This document shows, one piece after another, positions 1 through 12,218 of a DNA stretch of 64,000 nucleotides; the first letter of the stretch is position 1, and every line of letters begins with the position of its first letter. The notes beneath the pieces were generated by a model. It did no database searches. It was given only the letters and a program-made list of their open reading frames with translations, and was not told the origin of the DNA. The translations under genes were made by a program, and so were the position numbers. The stretch covers positions 42,134,144 through 42,198,143 of the forward strand of contig NW_004624732.1 in NCBI RefSeq assembly GCF_000247695.1, written 5' to 3'. The stretch comes from Heterocephalus glaber (Eukaryota > Chordata > Mammalia > Rodentia > Bathyergidae).

Positions 1-216
1 GAAAGGAAAAAAAATATGAGAAGAGGAAAAAAATGGAAACAAGGTCTTTGCAAATAGGAAAGGGTGGAGGGGGTGAAGGGAGGGCTGGGAATGGGGAAAA
101 AATAAGAACCAAGATGCATTATGTAAAGGTAGAATTCCCAATGAGAAATGTAATTGTGTTGTATACCTAAAATGTACCTATAAAAGAATTTAACAAAAAA
201 AAATGCTACACTATAT
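1..216 (+). repeat. LINE-1 3' UTR fragment, polypurine type
   Basis: The segment is almost purely G and A for its first 100 bases, then passes into a short AT-rich tail ending near an A-rich run. The same text recurs at 61373-61672 on this strand and at 19240-19545 on the other strand, so it is a dispersed repeat. A purine-rich tract followed by a short tail with an AATAAA-like signal and poly(A) is the usual layout of rodent L1 3' ends. The window edge cuts off its 5' side. Confidence 0.75.
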
Positions 217-1157
217 TTAATTAAAGGCAAAAAGTCCAGGGAATTATTAATATGGAAGTGTTTGGAAATTTTCTTCAATCATTTGAATTTAAATTTTACT
301 AAATACCTAAAGCCACAAAATACACCTGGAAAGCCTTTTTTCCACCTAATCTTTTTTCATTCATACCACAAATATTTTTGTTTTCTATTGGTAATATTAT
401 CAGAACAAGGGGAATTCCAGACACTGAGCTGAGGTCAAGAACCCCATGCTTTTTAGAGTTAGGGTAAATGGCTTGATTTGCTCTATATTGAGAAGACTTT
501 AAAAGATTCTTTCCAGGAGAAGGAGAGTATGCACAAGGATTTCCATTAGTGCTATCTGAGCATGTATCAGACAGTAGGAGAAAGCAGTAATCATTTTTCT
601 TTGACTTGCATGGTATCATGGGAGTACTTTTACCTGCACATAATATTGCATATAATACTGAAGAAAGCCTTGTAATAAAGAAACGGGTTAAGATGCTATT
701 AGTCATAGAAAGAAATTTTTCTTGCCATTATTGTTGGGTTTGTTTTTTGTGGCTCTCAGGTTTATATTTGAAGAGCCAGCCTAAGTTAAGTATTTTTTGT
801 ACTTTATTTTATAGTTTTGAAGAATTTATTACTTTATTATAAAAAAGTTAGTAAAATATAATCCTATGCAAAACTAAAAGTAATAGATACCAAATATTTC
901 ACTAATAGATGAAAAGACAGAAGCTTACAAGCATATTTTCTGAAGATCATGTAGATAATTGGTAGTTAAAATGTTATGTATTTTAATCATACATTATACA
1001 TATGCACAGCATGTATTATTATATTATACATATTATGAAATTAATGTGAGATATAGAGCATATAATATATATAATGTTATGCTCGTGCACGTTTATAATT
1101 TTTTTTGAAAGTTTATATGATATCATTTAATGGAAAGACTTATGATTACCGTATAGT
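217..1157. other. AT-rich sequence without recognised features
   Basis: Short open frames occur on both strands (about 299-706 minus, 606-842 plus) but overlap each other and show no recognisable domain. I see no repeat family that I can name here. Confidence 0.5.
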
Positions 1158-1171
1158 TCAATTTCAACTTT

Positions 1172-1268
1172 ATTTATTTTTTTTGGTACTGGGGAACTTT
1201 TGTTGGTCACTCGGGACCTTGCACCTTCGAGGCAGGCGGTGGAACCACTGAGCTAAATCCCTGGCCCC
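1172..1268 (-). mobile_element. tRNA-derived ID-like SINE, antisense
   Basis: On the minus strand this is a short SINE with a tRNA-like head (A-box type TAGCTCAGTGG; seen here as its complement near 1245-1258) and an A-rich tail, which appears on the plus strand as a T run at the left edge. It is bounded by a perfect 14-bp direct repeat, TCAATTTCAACTTT, at 1158-1171 and 1269-1282, the expected L1-type target-site duplication. The perfect duplication suggests moderate youth although the body has diverged. Confidence 0.9.
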
Positions 1269-1282
1269 TCAATTTCAACTTT

Positions 1283-1689
1283 TAATCAGTATAGTTTAAG
1301 AACCTAGTTTTATACCACAGTGATAGAGGGAGAATTTAGATCAGATTATCTTGTATTCATGAAAGAAAATTATAACAAAATTCCTGCTCTCAGGATTGTA
1401 GTAGCTATTAGAATTTAGAACCTTGGTTCCTAAATCCCCCAAAATTTTAGAATCACTTGATATCTTGTTCTCTATCAGTTGTCATGTTCTTTCCTAGGAT
1501 TACTGAATCAATTTTTCTGGGGTGGGCTCAAAGGTTTGCATTGGCTGAAAGTTACCAGGTGATCGATCTGGTCTGGGAGTCACACTGGTAATAACTGCAT
1601 GGTACATGGAAGGTTTTCTTCAAATCAGTTGGCCCTTGTAGATGCAACATTCTTCTAAGGAAAGAACCAGATGTCCTTTTTAATTTGTT
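1283..1689. other. unique-looking sequence, nothing recognised
   Basis: Moderate GC sequence between the SINE and the L1 fragment. No domain, repeat or regulatory site that I can support. Confidence 0.45.
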
Positions 1690-2010
1690 TTTATAATTAG
1701 CGTCTGTTGCAATACATAATAGTTATGTTTGTTTTGGGGAATTGGTACATAGATACGTATAATATAAATTGACCATTTTACATTCCTTTAACCTCTCTAT
1801 TATCCTTCTTCACCCCTTCCCCTAATCATCTTTCTCATTTCCAAAAATCTGCCTTTTTGTTTCCTATCATCTGTTCCTTTATTTTACATTTATTTATTTA
1901 TTTGGTTTTTTCATATAGAAAAACCATCCAATACTTAACTTTTCCTGTCTGGGTTATTTCACCAAATATTGAAATTATGGTTTCAAGCTCCATTTTTTAA
2001 AAAAAATCTC
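1690..2010 (-). repeat. LINE-1 3' UTR fragment, antisense
   Basis: The plus strand shows a pyrimidine-rich block (about 1790-1870) followed by text of the type found in antisense L1 3' ends, including a TTATTTCACC segment near 1955-1964. A related arrangement occurs at 7090-7690. The fragment ends where the retroviral remnant begins. Confidence 0.6.
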
Positions 2011-2990
2011 AGTACCTAGCAGACAGGCATTCCAAAACAGACATCCATAGACCTGTTGGGGGATTGCTGCTAGTTCTAATGCTGTTGAAATTTGAGTGAC
2101 CGTTTCCAATGTAGCATCTCTTCCCACATGGAAGGAATCATGAAGTGTTTTTATAGCTTTCCACTGTATCCCTTGGCAAAGGACCAGTTTGTTTTCTAAG
2201 TCTCATGAGTCCCTTTTTAATTCTCCCTAGTCCTAAGGCCTATTTTTCTTCCTGCAGGATGTAGACTGGTTTTAATGGTTCCTCAGGAACTGGACATAAG
2301 GCTAAAGTTTTAGGAAGCTGTAGGGCTCTTTTGTTACCCTATCTGCCTCTTAATTTTCCAAAAAGACTTCAGACATGTCTCTCTGATGCCCTTGACAGTG
2401 CATGACTGCAACCCATTTGGGAAAATGAACTGCATCTAGCATTTGCAGAATTTCCTACCTGTGCTTTATAGATGGTTGTTTATTTGTCAGTAAGCCTCTT
2501 TTCTTCCTGATTGCTGCATTGGCATGTAGCACCAGAAAGGCATATATGGGGTCTGTAAAGATGTTTAACTTTCATCCTTTTCCTAATATTAATGTCTGAG
2601 TATGAGCTACCAGCTCTGCCTTTTGAGCAGAGGTTTCTGGGGAAAGATTTAACTTCAGTGACCTATTGTGAGCTGACAACTGCATAACCTGCCTTTTGAT
2701 GTCCTTCTAGGACAAAGCTACTTCCATCAGTCAACAACACCTCCTCAGGATCTTGGAGTGGCAGGTCACTGATATCTTACCTGCCTGCATAGGTATGGGA
2801 GCTTACTTGTTTGCAACAACTTCTGGGTGGACAAGAAATAAAGAATCTCTGATTAAGAGTCCATTTGACCCTAAATATAGCTATATATTTGGAGGAGTGT
2901 TTTCCAGAGAAGGAAATCAAAGCAGAATGAGCTGCCACTGTATCAATAAGAAGTTGGATTGGCTCACCCATGACATCTAAGATTACTCAG
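2011..2990 (-). pseudogene. endogenous retrovirus pol remnant (protease, RNase H, integrase N-terminus)
   Basis: Read on the minus strand, this is decayed gamma-type retroviral pol. A retropepsin-like motif LLIDT lies at 2939-2953, followed by an AAHSAL-type stretch; the glycine expected after DT is replaced by valine, so the catalytic loop looks broken. Only about 200 bases further on, TDGSS (2718-2732) begins an RNase H-like segment that continues with an AEL-type motif and a TD motif, then a GHQ segment near 2390. A possible integrase zinc-finger segment lies near 2100-2160. The polymerase domain that should lie between protease and RNase H is missing. Stops and frameshifts are present throughout. 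It is an old, non-functional copy. Confidence 0.7.
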
Positions 2991-4900
2991 AATCCCTTAG
3001 AGAAGTTGGTGGCGTCTCTGAACAAGGATATTGAAGGTTTCCTTGAGCCTCTTCAATCATCAGAGCAGGAAATGAGGGTTTTGAATGGTCTAGCCCCTTT
3101 CTAAGAGTGGGAACAATCAAACCTCTAGTGCCACAGGACAGGCACATCAACTGCCTTACCTCAGAGAAAAGCTCAGGTGGAGGTCTGATGCAATCTCATG
3201 ACCAAGGTCCAGTTTCTTTGCGCTTGAAATAGGAACCCTTTCCTCAGTTGTGCCTGAGTTTTTCCTTAGATGATCTGGGTAGGTTTAAAGCATTACCAAT
3301 TGAAACAGCTATAATATTAACTTTTCTGTTTTCTCTTTCCTCTGGGTCCCTACTGCTAAACACAAAAAAGGTTGTGTCCAGTAATTGGGCCATAAGAATC
3401 TGTGGCCTCATCTGAAGCTTTTGTAGCTTACACTGGATGCCTGGAGATCACTGACAGATGAAATTTTGTCCTATTATTGCCTCTCTCTCACTGGAAGATG
3501 GATCTGTACTGGTACATTTGTGAATGGTTTCTGCTAATTGGTTTCAAAAAACAACAGAATTTTCCTCTGTGCCCTGCATGAACCCACTCACTTTATGATA
3601 ATTCAGAAATTTTTTAATGCACCTTTTCATCCCCATAATAAGAGCAGTTAGCATACTAGATAACTTTTCTAGTCCCATGCCAAATATTATAGTCCAGTTT
3701 TGGTTCTGTTGAGGGGAGAGTAGCCTCTTCAGAGTGGTTCCCTTCCCCCTTTTAAAGCATATTGTTCATCAGCACAGGTCCTAGCCTCTTGTGGGATTCG
3801 CTTTCAACCGAGGGACAGAAAGTGGCTAAGTTAGACATCTCACCATGATAAGTCAAAAGAAATGGTCAAAGTTTGGAACCCATCTCCAAATGTATAGGAT
3901 CTTCCCATAGTTGGTCTAGTTGTGCTTTGCACTGCTGGACATCTGCAAATGAAAAAGGAAACCTGCACTCATGTATTTCCTTCTACCTGTGGGACTTTTC
4001 TTAGGGGAAAAATAAATTGTGAATCAGAGTAACAGGAAGCACCACTTTGGGTAGGACCTACAGGGCTTAAAGCTGTGTGTGTGCACCCATGGGACTTAGG
4101 GCTACCTGAGCAGGCTGCTGAGGGAGCTGAGGAATGCTGGGTTCTCTGGACACTAGGCTATAATGGAAAACCCTGGTCACTTGGTGGGGATGGACCTGAC
4201 TTATTAGTCTGAATATTATAAGGGAGAGTTCAAGGAGACCTCCTAGTGTAGTTATCCTCCCTAAATAGATCAGCAAGACTGAGATCCCCCTGAATGATAA
4301 GTAGAAGGAATGCTCAGAACAGAGTCCTTCAGGATATCTTTTTCCTCCTTGGGGCCTGCACTAAGTATCATAGGTTTTGAGCATTCCCATTACTAAAGAG
4401 TCACAAAAGCTTTAACATAAGGCATTTCTTTCCACCTTTTGTGTTCCAAGCAGAAACACTGCAACTAGTTAATAGATAATTCCCAGTTTGTATTGACCCC
4501 AGACTGTATTGCAATAATAGATAAGCTGTTCTTGTTTTAAATTGTCAGTATCAAACCTATCCATTCATCAAGTATATGCCCTACTGGCAAAGTTGGTGGA
4601 ATCCATGTAGTGACAAGATCCAATAGATTTCTCATCTAATTGTTTTGGGACCTAAACAGAGGAGACAACTAGGCCCACACTCCTTAAGGTGGCATACTAC
4701 ACAGATGGAGGAGACCCAAAGATGCCACTTGTGAGACTTGCGTAGCTTGAATAGATGTCTCTGTCTGAACTTTAGGATGATATCAGTATTGAGAACTCAG
4801 AAGCACAGAAGAAAGTCCTCTGAGGATTTTTGTCTCCATATTGGAACCCATTACCTCCTTAGGGACAAGAGGGCTGAGCCACTTGTTGGCCATACCTAGT
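2991..4900 (-). pseudogene. endogenous retrovirus gag remnant
   Basis: This block continues the pol remnant upstream on the minus strand. Segments around 3350-3950 translate, with stops and frame changes, into capsid-like text of the gamma-retroviral type. A proline- and serine-rich stretch (minus-strand frame 4067-4276) would fit the region between matrix and capsid. No intact frame survives. The upstream limit is uncertain, and I cannot place the primer-binding site or the 5' LTR. Confidence 0.55.
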
Positions 4901-6480
4901 CCTTTAATTCCCATGAGTTCATGGTTGAACTTTTCCAAGCAGAGTTCTTTAAACCACTTAGTTGAATCCCTTGACCCAATTGATGGCTTAGCTATTATTT
5001 CAAGTACCTTGATGACTCTACTTAACTAAAGTGAAACCATATGGGAAAAACACCTCTCATATTTATTTCAATCGAAAAAGGATTAAGAATGGAGATGGTT
5101 CTTTTTTTGTACACTCCAAGTTACTTTAGTTAGGTTTTAAATGTTCTTAAATGTTGTTCTGTTCAGGCACCATGTACAAGTCTTTAACTTATCTGCATTT
5201 AAACAGGGTTAGCAAAAAAGACAGGAGGGAATGATCTCAGGCAGAGTCTTCAACTGGGAAAGAGCAGTGTTGGAAGTGTTTATCAGCTGTACACATAGGC
5301 AGTAGGTAATGCACACAGTTGGTTCTAGTGCATTTTGTAGCACCAGTGCCAGCGTGTGCTGTATGTCTTCACCTGGGGGAGTGTAGCACCAGTGGTTAAA
5401 GCCGCCACTCCCACAGGGTCACTGTCATATCTATTGTTCTTGGCTAGATGTGAACCTGAAAAATTGCACAGCACATTGGTGCCTTTGGCATTTAAGTCAG
5501 CTAAGCACTTGGCCTGTATTTGTAGCCCAGCGCACCTGTGCAGGGTGGACTTCAACCCAGCCAGTGTGTCATGCGGTTTGTCCAGGGCCTGACCCAGTTA
5601 TCTGGGCCACAGCAAGGTGGAAAGGGGCTGAAAGAGTAATTTACTCCTGTGTACCCAGCCAGGCAGGTTAAGGCCTTCCCATGTGCTGGCCTTGGAGGCC
5701 TTCTCTTCTACCTTCTCTTGGAGCTATGGTAAGTTCCTTGCCAGGAACCGCCCTTGTAGGTCATGCCTACCAGCCTGCATCCACTCAACTGCATGTACAC
5801 CCATTTGCCCAGGACTGCCTCAGTCTTCCAGTTGCAGTTTTGACCCCCAAAGTTTTCCTGAGTTCTTAAAGGAATCATATAAAATTTCTCTTTTTCATGA
5901 AGAAAAAAAGAAAAAGGTCACTTAGGCTTTTTCTCACAAGCCCATATGCTCTTTGAAATTTAAGGCTTAGCTCATAAGACCAGTTATTAAAAAAAGAGAG
6001 ATAAAGAAAATATGGCAGTGGCTGGTAACACACACTCATATGAAGTTTTATCATGCAATAAGGCAAGATGGTGGTTGGACCATCTTTGCCAAAAATGGTG
6101 CCAAAAGTTAATTTGAAAAGTGAGAGGTGAGGGAGTCAGAGGGAAAGTGGCTCTGCAGAGCTGACTTGGGCCAAACCAAAGAGGGAAACAGAAAAAGAGC
6201 AAAAATAAAAGTACACCCTGGTCCAGAAGACACAGAGTGGGCTAGCATGAAAAGTCACGTTGACTGGCTCTTTGCGATATTTGTGACCTTATGCATTGTC
6301 CACACCTCATGGGAGCACGTGAGAAGTTCCTCACTAGAGTCCTGGGAAGGATTTGGTGCTATCCCATGATTCTATGATTGACAGGTCCCACTTAATCCCC
6401 CAGCCAGCATTGCCACACCTTACCTCCTTCTCACTTTTACACTGTGGTTGGATTGACTGATGTTTCCTTCACAATAGATT
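4901..6480. other. GC-richer block upstream of the ERV gag remnant, unassigned
   Basis: The section 5300-5870 is richer in G and C than its surroundings and has several overlapping short frames on both strands, none with a recognisable domain. Its position next to antisense gag would fit an ERV leader or LTR, but I did not find paired LTRs, a primer-binding site or target duplications. The section 6060-6480 is also GC-richer and unassigned. Confidence 0.35.
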
Positions 6481-7089
6481 CAACATATTCCCACTTTAAG
6501 CCTTTTTAAAATAAAGTTTAAACTTTTTTCTTCACAAAGATAATTAAGAACTTTTAAAAATTTGAGTTGTCTGAAATTGTTTTCCAAATATTTATTTCAT
6601 ATTGTTCTTCTACTCCTATGGCTTCATCATCAGGAAAAAATATGGTGGATTTCTTTAAAATTATATTATTTCAGTTAGATTTCACTAGAAAACAATCTTT
6701 GAGACAAAGATTAATATGTAGGTAGTTTATTTGGGATTAACTATAAATCATTAGGTTGAACATCTGTATAAGAACAGAAAGTATTTTGGAGGAAGATGTT
6801 AGCAGTAATGTACTCTCAACAAAATTCTCAGTCAAACCTGCAGGGAGCTGTGAAATCTAGATAGTCTGAGTCTTCTTATGTTACATCTATGGATGGGTCC
6901 TGTATATATTCATAGCTAGGGGTAGGCTACTTCTAGGAAGAGGAATCCCTTGACGAGGCAGATGTCTCTAGCCAGGGAAAATTTCCAGAGAGTTTGGAAT
7001 AAGTACTAGAGTCCTGAAGGCAGATTGAAGAACATATTAGCTAGAAATATGCAAATTCAGCAACAAATATTATTTTCATTCTAACACTT
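6481..7089. other. AT-rich sequence, nothing recognised
   Basis: No open frame, repeat family or RNA structure could be supported. Confidence 0.4.
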
Positions 7090-7690
7090 TTGCAGTTCAA
7101 AATGTCTACAATCCTTGTGAGTTGGTACACGTACATAACGTGTCTTCATTTCCTTTGTATCCTTTTTCCTTCCCCTCCCTCTCCCTCTATCCATCTCTTC
7201 ATTCCTTTCCTTTTGTCTTTTTTGTTTGTACATATTTGCAGTGCATAATGTTCACATTTCTTCCTTTCTTTTTTTTTTTTCTTCTGGTACCAGGGATCGA
7301 ACTCAGGACCTTGCATTTGAGAGGCAGGTGCGGTGCCACTGAGCTAAACCCCGGCCCAGTGTTCACATTTCTTGTTTGGAGTTGCTACTGTACCTAACAC
7401 GTCTTAATTCTTTGGCATCATTTTTCTCTGCCTTCCCTCCCTGTTCCCTCTATCGCTTTATCACCTTCCCCTTTGAGAATAATCTACCTTCCTAGTTCCT
7501 ATTATTTACTTTTTTTTGCTTTTTATTTATACTTCGGGCTCCACATATAAGACCAACTATGTGATATTTAAACTCCTGTGTCTGTCTGATTTATTTCACT
7601 TAACATTATGTTATCAGGGTGCATCCATTTTCCTACAAACTACTCGAGTTTATCTTTCTTTATGACAAAGAAGTTCTATATGGTATTTAA
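7090..7690 (-). repeat. LINE-1 3' UTR fragment, antisense, split by a SINE
   Basis: Pyrimidine-rich blocks at about 7150-7225 and 7420-7480 are followed by a segment around 7540-7640 typical of antisense L1 3' ends (a run reading ACATATAAGACCAACTATG, then TTATTTCACTTAACATTATG). An ID-like SINE interrupts it, so the L1 fragment is the older of the two. Confidence 0.7.
7263..7359 (-). mobile_element. ID-like SINE inserted in L1 3' UTR, antisense
   Basis: The antisense tRNA-like SINE starts with a T-rich tail on the plus strand and ends with the complement of the tRNA head (GAGCTAAACCCCGGCCC). It is flanked by a perfect 14-bp duplication, TGTTCACATTTCTT, at 7249-7262 and 7360-7373. The direct repeat and poly(A) indicate L1-mediated insertion. 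Confidence 0.93.
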
Positions 7691-8829
7691 ACACCAATTA
7701 ACATAAAATGAATTGATATTAAACAATAACTAAAATATTATAATTTAGAAATATTATGTAATCAGAAATTAATTTTAGTACATCTGTATTTTTTAATTTA
7801 AGTTTTAAAATTTTTAATTGCAACTTCAAGGAACAAGATACACCTTTTATATTTTGTCACTATCTGGCTAAATGTGTTATTGTTTACAGGCTATCTAAAT
7901 ATTGAAAGTTAAAACTTCGTGAATTTATTTTAATGACTCAGTGGGCATTAGGGTACCAAAATTAAATATTTTAATTATTAAAGTGCATATTCACATACTA
8001 AAATGTTAAACACTGATATTCATGCCATATTTTATGTCATATTAATGACTGGTTTATTTGTCATCTGGAGTTACCATTGGCTAGAGATGGATAATGATAT
8101 TAAATAAGAAATGCCCTCCAGGCACTAAGTGAAAAAACAGTATTTGAGATTTAGCTTAAATAACTTCAAACCAGAATCTACTTCAAAAGTAGATTCACAC
8201 TTCTCTAACTAAGTCACATTAGAACTGTAGTTCTGCAGAGAGCCATGAGAACTGGGTTATATTAGGAGATAAGAGCTGTAGAACTGTGAACCCACACTTC
8301 CAACTCTTAGCTTGACCACTAAATAAAAAGGGGGATTTTGTAGTTACATTCTGACCATGTGACATATAGCAGGATAAGAGACTATCCTTTAGTAAATCTA
8401 TTAATATAATTTGGAAGTATTAAAACAAATATCTCCAAATGGATGTAGGTGTAAATGTATTTCTCTGTAGCAGTACTTATTTACTTCTTCCTCAGATTCT
8501 TTATTAATTTATTTTTACATGCTTATTGGATATATGCTTCCTATTGAAAATATTGGTGATTACATGGAAAAGTTTTTGCATATATGTGAACAGCAAAATC
8601 TATGGATATGACAAGAATAATTTGGACTATTTTGAAGGTTTCATCTATGCCTATATTTTTGTTGTTGTAATCTAACAAAGATTAATAAATCAAATATTAC
8701 AAATCCAGCCTAGCTCAACTTCTCATTGTTCACAGGGACTATTGCAACTTTCTTTAACTAATTTCTCTCTTCTAGTCCTATGTAAACTCCTATGTTGACT
8801 CCAGTATGCAAATGGTATTTTAAGATAAT
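7691..8829. other. AT-rich unique sequence
   Basis: Low-complexity AT-rich DNA without long frames or named repeats. Confidence 0.45.
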
Positions 8830-9115
8830 TTTATGTTCAAAATTTTCAGAAGTCCTCATTGCCTATATATTCAAGACATTGAAAGTTGTCTTTCAAGCTA
8901 GTTTATGTTCTCACAGCTTGTCATGCTCCCACTTTTAATTTCAAAAACCTATATTGTGGTTACGTCAAACTTCTCATTCTTTTATTGTCTCAGTTCTCTT
9001 TTTGTCCCTAATATTTCATATTCCAAAAATTCTTCTTCTACCTGTTCCCCTGCCACCACAAAGTAAAAGGCTATTTCTGTTTTCCAAATCCATTTCTAAT
9101 GTTTTCCTATCCTTC
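8830..9115 (+). repeat. possible LINE-2 fragment
   Basis: The order of segments (a stretch ending in TCCTCATTGCC, a stretch around CTTTCAAGCTAG, then pyrimidine-rich text with CTTCTACCTGTTCCCCTGCC) resembles the 3' region of mammalian L2 at high divergence. Alignment would be needed to confirm it. Confidence 0.45.
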
Positions 9116-10407
9116 ACTTTTTAAGGTTGTCTACCATGTTACCATGGCACACTGTACACATAGTCTGGTAATATATCCAGGATTTTTTTTTGCCTGGTAC
9201 TTTAAGAGCTCCTCATGATCAAGTCAATATGTTTCTCATCTTTGAACCCCTGACATATATGGCTGGAAGGTATATTTTAAAAACCCTAACAGTGGTAGGT
9301 AATGAAAAATGATATAAAATCCATTGAAAATATAAACAATCATTTAAATAATGTATAATGTTTAATATGATTTATGAAATATGTCCAGAATTCAATACTT
9401 TTAATTATTAAATGGCTAGGTAGTTGTGATAATTGATTATAATAATCCAATAGGGCTTTGGATATGCTTATTATCAATATGATAGCATAGGTTAAAGTTA
9501 AGATTGTTTTATATCAATTTCAATTATTTCAAGTAAAAAATAAGATATCCATGATAGCATATCTAAATATATAACAGATCTCTATTGTATTTAGCATTAC
9601 TTATTGTATTTTTCAGGAAAACAAAAAAGTAACAGATAGGCAATCCTAGTCATAACTACATTCTTTTTGTTTTTTCAATTCTTTTTGAGCAAGAGTTTAA
9701 TTATGAGGAGATAACTAGAAATGTTACGACCTGAATTGAAATTAATATTTGATTAAATTTCACAACATAGGATGGTACTATAACTGGAATGAACAGTTTG
9801 ATGAAATTAAAATTACTTGGCAATAGATATTAAGCTAAGTAACTATTAAATTCCTTATTTCTGAGAGTGTAATCACAAGAGCTAGAGGAATAGTATGGAT
9901 TTTCCACAAATGCAAATTTTGTAGACTTTCAGAGATTTGAAGTTGTGTGTTTGAGCAATGATTGATCTTAATTTATATTTGCTATCATGATCAGACCTGT
10001 GATGATTTTTGTGAAAATCTGCCAATCACTAATGGTACTTAAAATATCAATACTTAATGGTCCTAATCTATGTTTCTAAATATCAAAGAGAGGGAGGAGA
10101 GAGATATTGGAATTAGTTATGTGGTAAAGAAAAACAAAAACAAGAGCATCACCTCTAGTATTTGCAATGTGAAAGAAACAAGCAAGTGATGAACTATGTG
10201 GGTGAGAAGCATCCTGAATTGGAGAAAAGAATTTCTAATGAGAAGATCCTAATAAACATCCTTAGATGAAAATAAAGAAAAAAAGAAAAGAGTCCAAGTT
10301 TCATGTACATTGGCAATTCAATTTCTTAGGTTTGAAACATTGTGCTACTTGTTAGAATAATAGAGTTCCTTCCTTCAGAGTACTTGGAGATTATATGGGG
10401 TCAAAGA
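9116..10407. other. AT-rich unique sequence
   Basis: No gene or repeat recognised. A purine-rich patch occurs near 10085-10110. Confidence 0.4.
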
Positions 10408-10811
10408 AGGTATCTTAATTTCTTTTCTCAACACTGGGACAAAATATCTGACACTGGCAACTAACAAAAGCAAAGTTTTATTTTGGCTCACATTTCAGTC
10501 CATAGTTGGCCAGCTCCCAGGCAGAACAGCATGGGACAGGGGCATGGCAGAAGCTGCTTACCTTATTGCAGACAGGAACTAGAGGCTGAAGGGAGGTCCT
10601 GAAAGGAGAGATATAACTTTCCCAGACACACCCACAGTGACTCACCTCTTCCAACTAGCCCCGACCTCCAAACAGCAAGTCAACTATAAGGTCTCTATAA
10701 TGCAATCACACAAAGTTCTCTCCAATGGTCACACGAGGCTCTTTAATGGGACTTCTAGGTATAAACCAGTGACATGAAGCTTTAAGGGAGCATCTAGGTA
10801 TAAACCTAACC
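10408..10811 (-). mobile_element. ERVL-MaLR type LTR, antisense
   Basis: It shares a sequence order with the paired LTRs at 45790-46225 and 48005-48388: a CTTTTCTCAACACTGGGACAAAATA-like start, then TTATTTTGGCTCAC, then a TCAGTCCATAGTTGGC segment. A partial internal tandem repeat sits near the right end, where CTAGGTATAAACC occurs twice (10755-10767 and 10793-10805). No internal region adjoins it, so it is probably a solo LTR. Confidence 0.72.
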
Positions 10812-12114
10812 ACTAGGCTACTGAAATGTAATAGAGAATATAGTCAATGTCTTAACAAAGTTGAAATTTATAATGCACTTTAAAAATACAGTGATATCTC
10901 ACACTTTGAGAAAGGGAGAGGAGCAAAATCTTTTAGGAGAGAGTTTAACTTTGAGACATTCTCAATAGCACTGATTCAGATTTTGCTAATGATGAATGTA
11001 ATAGAGGCCAAGGACCAGACTTGTCTAGAAGGACTTTGATTGCTGAGTGTGGAAGTAGATCTGAGATTTTATTTGGAGCTAGGTTTTGATCTGCGCACTG
11101 ACCCCTACTTATTTACCTATGGATGAGTCAGCCCTTTGAGATCTAGCTTTCTTAGCTAGCATGTATAGGGAATTGCACGGAATAATCAGTAAGGTCATGC
11201 CAGTTTTAAGAAGCTCTGATCTAAACAAAACAAAAGAGAAAACATTGATTCCTGTTTTGGATGGCCTTGGCTGATAAATTAAGGAATTTCTTTCTAATCA
11301 TTTTTGAGCGTGGTAGTAGAATAATTAAGGCTATACATTTAGAAGATTAATTGGATATGATACTTAAGATGAACTTGAGTGGGCAGAACACTTAGAAGCT
11401 CCTAATATTCCTAGGTAAGAAGTAATGAGGGATGGCCAAAGAATATATTATAGAAGCTGAATCTATAAACCCTGTCCTTATTATTAATCAACGCTAAGGG
11501 AAAGTGGAAAATAAAATTAAAAAAAAATGTACACAGCTTCCAGCTTGGTGCCTGAGAACAGTTTTACCAGAACAAGCAAAATAAGTTTTATCCTTGAAGA
11601 TTAATGTAAGATGTTCAAAATAAAACTATCTGACTGCTGGCTAGAAACACAGGCTTAGATCTTTTGCTCACAAGGTACAGATAAAAACAGGGCCTACAAA
11701 CTCAAATGCTTACAGGAGCTAACTACTAAAGTAACAGGTTGCATTTGAAACAATAAGATCCTGGAGAATGTAGCACACAGGGTAAAGATTCTTTTTAAAG
11801 AGTGGTCTGCCACTCAGCTTCATCAGATTGGCGTTCTTGAAATTACAGACCCGGTTATCCTAAGACAAGCCATTTAGTTTGTTTACATTCTTTCATCATT
11901 TTTAATTGTTGATGAGGAAATTACTCAATAAAATTAATTCATAGTGAGGAATAAACAAAACGTGCATCTAAGCCATATGTGGTCTACTGCCTGCTAAATG
12001 TAAATTTTGGAAATCTCTAACAAGATTTTCAACATTAGTTGAGAAAAACAATTAAAAAACTGTGGGAAAGAACAGAGATTTTTCAAAGAAACAACTGTAA
12101 ATAAAAATGAGTTA
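10812..12114. other. unique AT-rich sequence
   Basis: No coding potential or repeat family recognised. Confidence 0.4.
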
Positions 12115-12218
12115 GGGCCGGGGATTTAGCTCAGTGGTTTCGCCGCCTGCTGCGCAAGCGCAATGGACCCAAGTTCGCTCCCCGGTACCAAAAAAAAAAA
12201 ACAAAAAAAAAAAAAAAA
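12115..12218 (+). mobile_element. ID-like SINE, well preserved, sense
   Basis: This is the best-preserved copy of the tRNA-derived SINE in the window. It has an A-box TAGCTCAGTGG at 12127-12137, a B-box-like AGTTCGCTCC at 12172-12181, and a GGTACC end running into an A-rich tail of about 30 bases with a single C. The hexamer GAGTTA flanks it at 12109-12114 and 12219-12224. The long, nearly pure tail and intact internal polymerase III promoter boxes mark it as one of the youngest insertions here. The middle differs from the other copies (GCTGCGCAAGCG). Confidence 0.92.

Noticed and set aside
2753..2980. 75-codon plus-strand frame
   Set aside because: It is the opposite strand of the protease to RNase H remnant of the ERV.
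12115..12190. Possible tRNA gene
   Set aside because: The tRNA-like head and boxes belong to an ID-type SINE with A-tail and flanking repeat; it does not read as a standard tRNA cloverleaf.
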